DNA of 48,430 nucleotides, from the NCBI GenBank assembly GCA_011390205.1, contig JAABSX010000029.1, forward strand, positions 1-48,430. The letters are read 5' to 3'. A program made the position numbers and the translations under genes. Below, piece after piece: positions 25,266 to 34,523 of this stretch. Each line of letters starts with the position of its first letter. Within the stretch, counting starts at the first letter, position 1. Origin of the DNA: Microscillaceae bacterium. GTDB taxonomy: Bacteria; Bacteroidota; Bacteroidia; Cytophagales; Microscillaceae. The notes under the pieces were generated by a model. It worked only from the letters and a program-made list of their open reading frames with translations. It had not been told where the DNA came from and searched no databases.

Positions 25266-26624
25266 ATGCTCAATCGTCGAAAGTTTATCCAACAGACAGG
25301 AATCATTGTCGCAGGAAGCACGATGGCATTTTCTAGCCCTGCTTTCATTTTTAAACCCAAAAAAGTAATCATACTCGGAGCAGGCCTATCAGGTCTGACG
25401 GCTGCCTATCAGCTCAAGCAAAGTGGATTAGATGTAGTAGTCTTAGAAGCACGCAATCGGATAGGAGGACGAGTTTTTACGCATACCATAGATGAATCTT
25501 CTAAAATGACCGTAGAGCTTGGAGCAGAATGGGTGGGTGAATCTCACCCAAAAATCATTGGTTATTGCAAGGAATTTGGCTTAAAACTTAACAATCATCA
25601 GTTTGATACGGGGCTTATCCTCAATCATCAATACAGCCCCCCTAATACTTGGGAACACAATAAAACATGGGAAAATAAATACCAACAACTACTCACTGAT
25701 TTTAAAGAATATAACAAAAAACAGCTCAAGGATTTAGATAAAATCAACTGGTGGCAGTTTTTGCGTAAAATGGGCGTGAGTGAAGAAGATTTAGAAATCT
25801 TAGAATTGGCTCACAGCACCGATTATGGAGAAAGCATCCGCTTTGTCTCTGCCTATAGTGCTTTGGCTGAGTATGCTTACTCAAGCCCCAAAAACGAAAT
25901 GGATTTTAAGATTGAAGGAGGCAACAGCGAATTAGTCAAAGCGTTTACTCAAAGAATAGGCTTGGAAAATATTAAAATAGGGCATCTCGTGAGCTCAGTA
26001 TCTCAGCAAGGGCGTACCGTAACGGTTACTTGCCAAAACGGCACTAAATGGGAAGCTGATAAAGTAATTTGTACTTTGCCCGTGCAAGCCTTGCATCAGA
26101 TTGATTTTCAACCTGCTTTTTCTAGCAAAAAAATAGAAGCTTTAGATTCTCTTATTTATGCTCGCATTATCAAGACCTCGATTTTATTTCGGGAGCGTTT
26201 TTGGAAAAATGAGGGTCTTGATATTCTGACAGATGGCGTAGGGCAATATTATTTTCATACTACCAAAAACCAAGCGGGTACTAAAGGTTGCCTGACTTCG
26301 TATGCCATTGGGGATAAGGCGTATGTCATCTCTAAAATGAATGAGCAACAAAAAATAAATACGCTTTGTGAGGTATTAGAGCCAGCTTTTGGCAAAGTAG
26401 CTTCGCTGGCTGAAAAAGCAGTCAGCTATTATTGGGGAGAAGACCAGTATAGCAAAGGGGCGTATGCCATCTATACACTCAATCAATCATTTGATACTAA
26501 AGAGATGATAGCCAAACCTTTTAAAAACATTTACTTCGCAGGAGAGCATATTGCTGAGTGGCAAGGTTTTATGGAGGGAGCCATAGAAACGGGCGAGCTG
26601 GCAGCAGCGATGATTAGCAAATAA
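25266..26624 (+). CDS. Tat-exported flavin amine oxidase
   Basis: A 452-residue FAD-dependent amine oxidase-family protein. The N-terminus MLNRRKFIQQTGIIVAGSTM carries an RRKF twin-arginine motif followed by a hydrophobic stretch, so it should be exported folded through Tat. Next come the dinucleotide-binding IILGAGLSGLTAAYQL, the EARNRIGGRV motif, LGAEWVGE and the C-terminal FAD-contact segment NIYFAGEHIAEWQGFMEGAIETG. The substrate (polyamine, monoamine or amino acid) is not predictable. TatC is encoded nearby in the divergent direction. Confidence 0.9.
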   Translation: MLNRRKFIQQTGIIVAGSTMAFSSPAFIFKPKKVIILGAGLSGLTAAYQLKQSGLDVVVLEARNRIGGRVFTHTIDESSKMTVELGAEWVGESHPKIIGYCKEFGLKLNNHQFDTGLILNHQYSPPNTWEHNKTWENKYQQLLTDFKEYNKKQLKDLDKINWWQFLRKMGVSEEDLEILELAHSTDYGESIRFVSAYSALAEYAYSSPKNEMDFKIEGGNSELVKAFTQRIGLENIKIGHLVSSVSQQGRTVTVTCQNGTKWEADKVICTLPVQALHQIDFQPAFSSKKIEALDSLIYARIIKTSILFRERFWKNEGLDILTDGVGQYYFHTTKNQAGTKGCLTSYAIGDKAYVISKMNEQQKINTLCEVLEPAFGKVASLAEKAVSYYWGEDQYSKGAYAIYTLNQSFDTKEMIAKPFKNIYFAGEHIAEWQGFMEGAIETGELAAAMISK

Positions 26625-26645
26625 AAGGAGAGATATAAAAAATAA

Positions 26646-26684
26646 AAGGATAGAAAAAATGACTAAATCATCCTTTCTATCCTT
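26646..26684. terminator. Inverted repeat, probable bidirectional terminator
   Basis: A 17-bp stem with two mismatches (AAGGATAGAAAAAATGA / TCATCCTTTCTATCCTT) around a five-base loop, between the convergent amine oxidase and giant surface protein genes. It lacks a long T tract on one side, but the stem is exceptionally long. Confidence 0.6.
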
Positions 26685-26723
26685 CCTTTAAACTTGTGTC
26701 TTTACAGAATATCCTTGCGTAAA

Positions 26724-29700
26724 TTACTGTTTTATCAGTTTTGTCTCATAACGATGCAAAGCATCTTTGGCTTGCAAAATATACAAACCATGGGGTACAG
26801 ATGCCAAGAGTTGATTCATCTTGGCTTCCAAATCTACCAGCTTGCCACTTGCAGAAAATATAACTTTTCCACTTTCAGAGATAAGCCTTAACTGCATTAT
26901 TTTTTCCTTGGGCAAACGGATTTGTACATGCTCCGTAGTAGGGTTCGGAAAAATATCCATGCGAAGTAGCTCATTTTCTACCCCTATATACACCACTGGG
27001 CTGCTGCTATCTGTGCCACTATTTTCTATAAATTTCAACCGATAATAAGCAGCCTCTTCTGCATCCCAATCCATAAAAATATACTCATGGGGAGCACCCT
27101 CATTTGCTTGGGGGTCTGCCTGCCCAATGGTCTGAAAAACTTGACCCTCACTGCTTTTCTGTATTTCATAATGAGAAATACTATGCTCAATCAAGGTTCT
27201 CCAAGTAAGCTTGACATTTTGTGCATTTCTTCGCTCAGCTTCAAATGAGAGCAAGGTGAGGGGCAAAGGCATGCTTACATCTCCTGCTGTCCACTCCGAA
27301 AACTGAGAGATAGACTCCAAGGTGATTTGATTGGTAGCTGCATTGCGAAATATACCTGTTCGCTCATCCCAATTAGTGCCACTGTATCGGTAGAGGATAA
27401 GGTTATCTTCCAGCAGTTCGGCAAGTTCAGTATCTAAATAGTTAAAGACCAAAGTTGCATTTAGGTCTGTAGTAGCTCCAGCAGGAGAGATGACATAATA
27501 CCGCTCAATGCCTAAGTTCAAATCTCCTCTGCGTGTATGCCCTCGCCTGATGGTGATGCCTGCCAAGCCTGGCTTGGTAGGAATGGTGATATTTGCCCCT
27601 AGATTGGCTACATTCATACCTCCATTCAAAAAATTATTAGCCCCTGTCCTGACTGCCACTACCGAGCCTGTATTGCCTGTGATATGGCTTGTCTCGGATT
27701 CATTCACCAACATTCCTGTAGTGCCTAAATCTATGATTTTCCCATTCAATTGAAGATTGCCTTGAATGAAATTAATTTGACCACTCACTTCGATATTGGC
27801 TGCCAAACGTATATTTTGAGGGTTATTTACTGTCAAATTATTAAATTGAGTAATGCTTGCGGGTATAATTTGCAAGGTATTTCCGCTAAAAGATATTGTT
27901 CCATTGGCTGTAACAGTACCTTGATTGGTGATAGTGCCTGCAAGGTCTAACACCCCAGTAGGATTGATTGTAAGACGTGCACCATTTTGTAGGGTAATAT
28001 TGCGCAGCAAGGCAGTCGTATTGTCTATGACGGGGTCATTGGCTACATTCGGAATTAAAGCATCAATGGCAAGCCCATTGGGGACTACATTCGGACTCCA
28101 ATTGAGTGGTTCTTGCCAAGCCGTACTTTGATTACCTGTCCAGACAAAAGGCACGATAAAATTATCTGTACTTGTAGCCCCTCCCCCTGGAGTAATTACT
28201 GCAATAAGTCCTGTGGTAGTATTGGGTACGGTTGCGATGATTCTACCATCATTAATTACTGTGAAAGTAGCCTCTATGCCATTAAAAGTTACAGAGGTAG
28301 CAGTCGTCAGATTATCTCCAAATATCGTAACTTCACTGCCTACAGCCGCACTCATAGGCGTAAAGCTCGTAATTACGGGTGGTGGTGGAGGAATCACTGT
28401 AAAGTTGGTAGTGGTGTTTACATTGCCACTCGTGGTTATCAAAGTAATAGGCCCTGTAACTGCCCCAAGGGGTACTACAGCACTGATAAGGTTATCAGTA
28501 ATGGTGATATTCTGTGCCAATACGTCATTAAAAAAACGCACTTCTGTCGTGGTAGCCAAGTTAGTACCGCTAATGCTCACCACTGTCTCAATCACGCCTT
28601 CAGCAGGTGTAAAACTTAGAATGGTAGGCAAAGGAGGTGTAACCATAAAGTTTTCGCTTGCACTGCCTCCTGCAGTAGTTACTATTAATAAACCTGAACT
28701 TGCGCCCAAAGGTACAGTTACTGTAATGGTATTGGCATCAACTACAGTAAAGTTAATGGCATTTGTACCATTGAAAGCTATGGTAGTTCTTCCTGCCATA
28801 AATCCTGAACCTGTAATGGTGATTTCTCCCCCAACTAAAGCAGTAGTAGGATTTACATTCGTGATGGTTGGTGCATTAATAAATTCAAAATTATCGGCAC
28901 TCGTGGCAGTTTGCCCACCTACAGTAACTGATATTTGCCCTGTACTCGTGCCAGCAGCTACAATGGCAGTAATTCGAGTGGCATTGACTACATTAAAGCC
29001 AGTAGCAGCCGTACCATTAAAACTGACTGCACTTGCCCCAGTAAAGTTTGCCCCTTCTATGCTCACTTGCGTACCTGTTGTTCCACTCGTAGGTGTAAAA
29101 CTAAAAATGCTAGGCCTTACTGTGAGTGTAGCTGCCGAAGTAACCGTTCCGCCCTGCCCCACTACGGTGATTTGCCCTGAGGTAACATCGGCAGGTAAGT
29201 TAAAAGTAATCACTGTCCCATCTCCATTCACAGCAAAATCTAAGACACTTAATCCATTGATGATGAGCTCAGTAGCCTCTGTAAAGTTAGTGCCAGTAAT
29301 GGTAATTACATCATTGACACTTGCTTCTGGCCCAGGGCTAGCGGCTATGCCTGTAATGGTAGGGGCATCAAAAAAGGTAAATACCTCTTCACTGGTAGCT
29401 ATTCCATCAGGAGTGGCAATGATGATTTCGCCAGTTGCTCCAGCCCCTATGGTCAGTCTTACGGAAGTAGCATTTATAAGATTAAAAGTAGTATTGACAC
29501 CTCCAACAGTAATAGAAGTGATATTGCCAAGGTTAGTACCAAATACGGTAACTTCTGTACCTAGCCCTCCTGAGATAGGCAAAAACGATGAAATAGTAGG
29601 AATCACCGTAAATACAGCACTTGTGGCAGTGCCTCCTGGCGTGCTCACACTTATCACACCTGTAGTAGCCGCTGCTGGCACATAAGCGATGATGCTTTGA

Positions 29701-32700
29701 GCATCTATGACTGCAAAATCAGCATTTGCACCATTGAATTGCACCTCTTGTACTTCTATGAAATTTGTACCTGTAATCGCAACAGGGTCAGTGTTTACGC
29801 CTGTGTCAGGGTTTATGTTGGTAATGCTAGGTGCAGGTAAGAGCCTAAAGTTGTCCAGACTTGCATAGTCATTGGCATCGCCAGCCTTGATGACAATCGG
29901 TGCTGCTCCTTCTGGGGTAGTTATGGCTACTGTAGCACGAACCGTAGTACTATTTTCTACTGTAAATGCACTTGCTTCTACCCCATCAAATTTTACTGAA
30001 GTAGTACCTGTTAGATTTGTACCTTGAATGAGTACCTCTGTGCCTTCACGCCCAAACATTGGATTAAAACTGGCAATGCTAGGTGTAACCACAAAATCAT
30101 CTGCACTTTCTGCAGCACCTCCGCCTGTAGTAAGGCTAATTTTGCCTGTAGTGGCATTGGTGGGTACTACTGCCTCGATGGTTTCATCATCAATGATTGT
30201 AAAATTGGCAGCAAATACACCATTAAAAAGCAGCTCTGTTGTGCCTGTAAATCCTGTGCCTGTAATCGTGATCACTGCCGATGCCGTACCCGAAGTAGGC
30301 GTAAAAGCAAGAATGGTAGGCAAAGGAATTACCACCACAAAATCGTCTTCGCTGAAACCCGTGCCAAATGAATTGCTGACACTAATTTTGCCTGTAGTCG
30401 CAAAATCTGGAACAGTTGCCACAATGGTCTGGTCGTCCAATACTGTAAATTCTGTTGTGAAATTAAAATTAAAAGCTACAGCAGTTACGCCTGTGAAGCC
30501 AAAGCCTGTAATGGTAACCTCACTTCCTAAGTTACCCACAATAGGGTCAAAACTCAAAATAACGGGTGCATCACTGAATACCGCGCCAAATTCATATGCA
30601 CCAATATCACGGGCATTCACAGCAAGCAATCCTCTTTGGTCAGTAGCTGTGCCGTTCACAGCAGCATCTATGGCGGGGCTACCTTCTTGCAATGCCATGG
30701 TCTGCATAAAACCGCCATTCAGTGTGATGGGTGAAAGCATTGGGTCTGTAATGGGTTCAAGGCGACCTGGTACGGGGTTATCGGCTGTGCCATTCCATCT
30801 ATTTGCTGGAAATTGAATATTTGCCTCGCCTACCATTGTGGCAGGGCCTGCCAATTGATGTCCTTCCCATTCAAAATCAGAGGTATTGTTGGAAAAAATA
30901 GTATTCCTAATATTGAGGGTATTGTTAGCCCCCCCAAAAACTGCTCCTGCAAAGTGGGCTGAGCGATTGTTGGCAAAGGTGTTGTTGTTGAGTAAGAAGT
31001 TTCCTCCATAACCTGCACTTGATATTGCCAATGCACCGCCCAAAGAACCGCCAGGTCTTAGTACTTGATTGCCTTCAAAAGTACAATTCTCAATGCGTGC
31101 ACCCCCACCTGTGATGGTCCAAACAGCACCGCCCTGTCTTTGTGAACGGTTGTTGATAAAAGTAGAATTGCTGATGATAAAGTTTTCGGTAGGGTCATCA
31201 CTGTTGTTGGCGTAGTCGTCTTCTACGTGAAAAATAGCTCCTCCATTGCCATTGTCAGGGCTAATGAGTTGGTTGTTGATAAAGCTAGACCTATCTACCC
31301 TGAATTGATTGCGTTTGGAATCAGAAATGGCCATATACAAAGCACCGCCTTCGTGTTTGCCACGATTGCCCGTGAAGGTACTTCCGCAAATAGAAAAATG
31401 ATGGTCTTGGTTGTCTGCCAAATCCCATAAATCTATGCCATCTAGGTAAATCGCACCACCTACTCCCGAAAGAAATGCCTCTACACCCGCAGCTTCGTTG
31501 TTGGTAAAGGTGCTATTGATGAGCGTTACTTGGCTGCCCAAGCCTCCAATCGCTCCACCGTCATTGGCTGTATTGCCTGTAAAATTAGATTCTGAAATCA
31601 CTAGGTTTCTTAGTCTGTAGGCATAAATTGCCCCGCCTGCGCGCTCTGCGGTGTTGATGTTGGTAATGCTGTTGTTTTCAAAATCACAATGGAGAATCTT
31701 AACCAGCCCACCACCGTTGCCTGTGGTACCACTGCCTATCAAAATAGCTCCTCCACTCTCTACAAACAATCCGCCAGCCCCTGGCGCACGTCCATTGATA
31801 AGTCGGGTCTGTTGCAAGGTAAAATCTATGCCTTCACGCACATTAAAAATGCGTACTTGGTTATTGCCACTCAGCGTTACCCTACCGCCTCCATCAAATA
31901 CAGTATTGTTTTGTGTAACGTTGAGTTCTTGTGTAAGCGTAATGCTGAGGGCATCAGGACCGCAATTACAAACAATTCTTCCACCTGTATTGAGGGCAGC
32001 TTGCAAGGCGGCTTGGTTACAGCTTGCTGGAGTACCATCGCCTACTATGGCAGTAGGATTGGTCATTATTATGGGTTTGTGGGGAGTATTGTCACAAGCC
32101 TTGTCCGTAGTCGTGGTTGCTCCTGTGAGGTTGCTCCATTCTACACTTTCTCCGCCGATAGCCCTGATACGGTAATAATAGGTAGTACTGGGCTGAAGGT
32201 TGGCGTCTTGGTAAGTAGTAGTATTGGGGAAAAGCGTAGTAATAGGCTCAAAATTAAAAATATCGCCCTCTGAGCGTTGCAATTCGAAACCTTGCTCATT
32301 GGTAGAATTGTCGCCCCAAGTGAGGTTCATTGCTGTTTGGCTTATCGAGACCGCCGTAAGGTTACTAGGCGTGTTCACTACTACCCCTACTGTACTAAAC
32401 TCAAAAGCACCAATGTCTCTTGCCCCTCCTTCTATGGCTACCCCACGCTGGTCGGTAGAGGGAGTCAAAGCAAAACTCCCGCCCGCATCTATGGCTGGGC
32501 TTCCAGGCAGCAATGCCATGGTAAGGGTAGGCCCGCCATTGTCTTGCAGAGGTCCTAAAAGTGGATCAGCTACGAGAATGCCTGAAGTGCAGTAGTTGTC
32601 ATTTGTGTTCCAATCTAGCACCTCAGGAAACTGAATATTGTTACTACCCGTAAACAGCCGATTGCAGTTTTTCTTAATCTGATTTGTACTACCATTATTT

Positions 32701-33947
32701 CGTGCTATATTGTATGCAATTATAGAGTTGCTTAATGTTATCGTATTTGTTTGTTGTGGATTAGATGCTATCCCACCTCCATGACCTCCAGATGTGTTGT
32801 ATGCAATTGTGCAGTTATTAATGTCAAGATTGAGCCTATTTATAAAAATCCCTCCGCCAGTTGCTCCAGTACCATTTAACCTTTCTGCTGTATTTCCAAA
32901 AAAAGTACAATTAATCATATCAGCTTCTCCAGTACCAAAAATAGCTCCTCCCCCTAAATAGGTACAAATATTTCCTTGAAACAAAGAGTTACTCAATAAC
33001 ATGAATGTTTCATTATTACCGCCAGTATAAGGATAATCTGCATCAGGAGAAACCAATGTTTCACTAGAATAGTCAAGCCCCCCACCATAGCCATTCTGTC
33101 CTAGTGCTTTATTATTTTTAAAAGTACAATTGCTTACTGTTGATGTATTACGATTATACAGATACAGGTAAAGCCCACCTCCACCGCCTCCAATTCCGTT
33201 CATTCCTGACCTATTGTCTTCAAATAAACAGAGATTGATCTCAATATTGCCATTATCTCCTCTTGCGCCATCAATGTACATACCTCCTCCTGAGCGTAAT
33301 GTGCTATTACCGACAAAGGTCGTATTTTGAATATCTAAGTCAGATAACGTATTATAAACAGCCCCCCCATTATTATAACTATGATTGTCAAATAACTCAG
33401 AGTTAGTTATTCTTACAAAACAACGACTTCTGATTTTTATGGCTCCACCATAATCCTGTGTAGTTTCATTATTTATAAATCTACAATTATTAATTGCCAC
33501 ACTACTTTTAAAAGAAATAAATAAAGCACCACCACCTCTATTAATTTTTCCTCCCTCGAGAGTAAGATTATTTATTTCAAAGTTTGCTTGGAATTGAGTC
33601 AAGAAAAAACGAAATTGAGGTGCTGTATTAGGCCTTCTTATGACTGCCCCATTTCCATTGATAATTAGTTTGTAGCCATTGAGTATTCTTGGGAATGCAA
33701 TAGCTCCTTCGTTTCCATTATTTGTAAAGCCCTCTGAGCCGACAAAGCCTGCTGCATTGACTACATAAATGCCATTTGGGGCTAGATTGATGGTATTTAT
33801 CGCATCTCCATTTGTATTAGCATCTTCCATTGCCGCAATCAGTGCAGCTACATCACCATCAGGGATATTATAGACGGCAGCTTTTAGGGAAAGATAAGGG
33901 CATAGCAAGTACAGCAAGCCCAAGAGTAAAAATCGTGTCTTTTGCAT
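26724..33947 (-). CDS. Giant T9SS-secreted surface protein with beta-helices and IPT/TIG repeats
   Basis: A 2407-residue protein. Residues 1-23 are a signal peptide (LLLGLLYLLCPYLSLKA). About 24-520 is a right-handed beta-helix of NC(T/R)F-N-N-x-A-x-GGA-type repeats that closes with a choice-of-anchor-Q module ending ARDIGAFEF. About 525-615 is an Fn3 domain. About 640-1116 is a second beta-helix with a second ARDIGAYEF module. About 1125-1930 holds ten IPT/TIG repeats. A Trp-rich/beta segment (VWTGNQSTAW...) and another Fn3-like part follow. The last 78 residues (MDIFPNPTTEHVQ...YILQAKD...ETKLIKQ) are a type A T9SS sorting domain. It is expected to be exported by T9SS and fixed to the cell surface, probably as an adhesin or glycan-binding protein. 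It is a single gene, convergent with the amine oxidase. Confidence 0.93.
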   Translation of the reverse strand: MQKTRFLLLGLLYLLCPYLSLKAAVYNIPDGDVAALIAAMEDANTNGDAINTINLAPNGIYVVNAAGFVGSEGFTNNGNEGAIAFPRILNGYKLIINGNGAVIRRPNTAPQFRFFLTQFQANFEINNLTLEGGKINRGGGALFISFKSSVAINNCRFINNETTQDYGGAIKIRSRCFVRITNSELFDNHSYNNGGAVYNTLSDLDIQNTTFVGNSTLRSGGGMYIDGARGDNGNIEINLCLFEDNRSGMNGIGGGGGGLYLYLYNRNTSTVSNCTFKNNKALGQNGYGGGLDYSSETLVSPDADYPYTGGNNETFMLLSNSLFQGNICTYLGGGAIFGTGEADMINCTFFGNTAERLNGTGATGGGIFINRLNLDINNCTIAYNTSGGHGGGIASNPQQTNTITLSNSIIAYNIARNNGSTNQIKKNCNRLFTGSNNIQFPEVLDWNTNDNYCTSGILVADPLLGPLQDNGGPTLTMALLPGSPAIDAGGSFALTPSTDQRGVAIEGGARDIGAFEFSTVGVVVNTPSNLTAVSISQTAMNLTWGDNSTNEQGFELQRSEGDIFNFEPITTLFPNTTTYQDANLQPSTTYYYRIRAIGGESVEWSNLTGATTTTDKACDNTPHKPIIMTNPTAIVGDGTPASCNQAALQAALNTGGRIVCNCGPDALSITLTQELNVTQNNTVFDGGGRVTLSGNNQVRIFNVREGIDFTLQQTRLINGRAPGAGGLFVESGGAILIGSGTTGNGGGLVKILHCDFENNSITNINTAERAGGAIYAYRLRNLVISESNFTGNTANDGGAIGGLGSQVTLINSTFTNNEAAGVEAFLSGVGGAIYLDGIDLWDLADNQDHHFSICGSTFTGNRGKHEGGALYMAISDSKRNQFRVDRSSFINNQLISPDNGNGGAIFHVEDDYANNSDDPTENFIISNSTFINNRSQRQGGAVWTITGGGARIENCTFEGNQVLRPGGSLGGALAISSAGYGGNFLLNNNTFANNRSAHFAGAVFGGANNTLNIRNTIFSNNTSDFEWEGHQLAGPATMVGEANIQFPANRWNGTADNPVPGRLEPITDPMLSPITLNGGFMQTMALQEGSPAIDAAVNGTATDQRGLLAVNARDIGAYEFGAVFSDAPVILSFDPIVGNLGSEVTITGFGFTGVTAVAFNFNFTTEFTVLDDQTIVATVPDFATTGKISVSNSFGTGFSEDDFVVVIPLPTILAFTPTSGTASAVITITGTGFTGTTELLFNGVFAANFTIIDDETIEAVVPTNATTGKISLTTGGGAAESADDFVVTPSIASFNPMFGREGTEVLIQGTNLTGTTSVKFDGVEASAFTVENSTTVRATVAITTPEGAAPIVIKAGDANDYASLDNFRLLPAPSITNINPDTGVNTDPVAITGTNFIEVQEVQFNGANADFAVIDAQSIIAYVPAAATTGVISVSTPGGTATSAVFTVIPTISSFLPISGGLGTEVTVFGTNLGNITSITVGGVNTTFNLINATSVRLTIGAGATGEIIIATPDGIATSEEVFTFFDAPTITGIAASPGPEASVNDVITITGTNFTEATELIINGLSVLDFAVNGDGTVITFNLPADVTSGQITVVGQGGTVTSAATLTVRPSIFSFTPTSGTTGTQVSIEGANFTGASAVSFNGTAATGFNVVNATRITAIVAAGTSTGQISVTVGGQTATSADNFEFINAPTITNVNPTTALVGGEITITGSGFMAGRTTIAFNGTNAINFTVVDANTITVTVPLGASSGLLIVTTAGGSASENFMVTPPLPTILSFTPAEGVIETVVSISGTNLATTTEVRFFNDVLAQNITITDNLISAVVPLGAVTGPITLITTSGNVNTTTNFTVIPPPPPVITSFTPMSAAVGSEVTIFGDNLTTATSVTFNGIEATFTVINDGRIIATVPNTTTGLIAVITPGGGATSTDNFIVPFVWTGNQSTAWQEPLNWSPNVVPNGLAIDALIPNVANDPVIDNTTALLRNITLQNGARLTINPTGVLDLAGTITNQGTVTANGTISFSGNTLQIIPASITQFNNLTVNNPQNIRLAANIEVSGQINFIQGNLQLNGKIIDLGTTGMLVNESETSHITGNTGSVVAVRTGANNFLNGGMNVANLGANITIPTKPGLAGITIRRGHTRRGDLNLGIERYYVISPAGATTDLNATLVFNYLDTELAELLEDNLILYRYSGTNWDERTGIFRNAATNQITLESISQFSEWTAGDVSMPLPLTLLSFEAERRNAQNVKLTWRTLIEHSISHYEIQKSSEGQVFQTIGQADPQANEGAPHEYIFMDWDAEEAAYYRLKFIENSGTDSSSPVVYIGVENELLRMDIFPNPTTEHVQIRLPKEKIMQLRLISESGKVIFSASGKLVDLEAKMNQLLASVPHGLYILQAKDALHRYETKLIKQ
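28150..30570 (-). repeat. Ten tandem IPT/TIG-domain repeats
   Basis: Each unit of about 80 residues (240 bp) opens with a segment such as APTITNVNPTTA or PTILSFTPAEG, continues with a EVTITG/VSISGT strand, then FNG...NFTVVDANTITVTVP, and closes with G-x-ISVTT/GG. Ten openings were counted (ILSFDP, ILAFTP, IASFNP, ITNINP, ISSFLP, ITGIAA, IFSFTP, ITNVNP, ILSFTP, ITSFTP). Copies are diverged in sequence, so this is an old expansion. Confidence 0.85.
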
Positions 33948-34456
33948 AGAATTAAGATTTAAGATAATGCAATCTGTTGAAAAATGTTTTTAAATAAATT
34001 TTATGAATGTTTCTACCTCTACATAACGACCTCAGCACAAAAGGTTGTAAATTTCTCGTGGTACTTATGCCGCTTTATTACAAGTATTTTAAGAATTGGG
34101 AAGCAATAAAAAGTATTATAAATACAAATATACTTACCTCTTATTGGATGTGCTTTATGGGTGAGAACCTACTTATCTGTCTTTTCGGGCATTTTTTCTA
34201 TATAACAGCACTCAAAAAATTACATTTACCTTGCAAAAGGCAAATCAATGTCTAATCATTAAGCATATCACAAAGACAAGGGCAGGAAGTAGTAGGGCTG
34301 GGTGCTTGAGAAGCTGATTTCTTGATTGATTATTTTTTGAAAAATAAAATACCTTCAGACAACGAAGCAAATCTACAAGGCTATACAACAGGAAATAGTT
34401 ATTTGATGTATCCGAAAATTCATCTACTTGGTCTGTAATGAAGCTATTTTTACTAA
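33948..34456. other. Gene-poor region upstream of the giant protein
   Basis: About 500 bases without a supported gene. An 82-codon open frame at 34007 lacks coding character. An open stretch ending at TAA 34436 (IPSDNEANLQGYTTGN...) looks slightly gene-like and could be a remnant, but I cannot assign it. Confidence 0.4.
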
Positions 34457-34499
34457 AAAGGTGAAAAACTGACTTGTAGCCCGAAAGTTTTTCACCTTT
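34457..34499. terminator. Terminator downstream of amidohydrolase
   Basis: A perfect 14-bp repeat (AAAGGTGAAAAACT / AGTTTTTCACCTTT) with a 15-base loop. On the minus strand it follows the amidohydrolase stop codon and ends in TTTT; on the plus strand it ends in TTTAAAT. Confidence 0.75.
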
Positions 34500-34523
34500 A
34501 AATCTTTTTTAAGACAAAATATG

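Noticed and set aside
28213-29685. 490-codon open frame opposite the TIG repeats
   Set aside because: It is antisense to the strongly supported giant surface protein. Its length comes from low stop frequency opposite Thr/Val/Gly-rich repeats; its composition is Val/Pro/Thr-biased with no domain.
34007-34255. 82-codon open frame in the region upstream of the giant protein
   Set aside because: Random-looking composition, no motif, no start context. It was left as non-coding.
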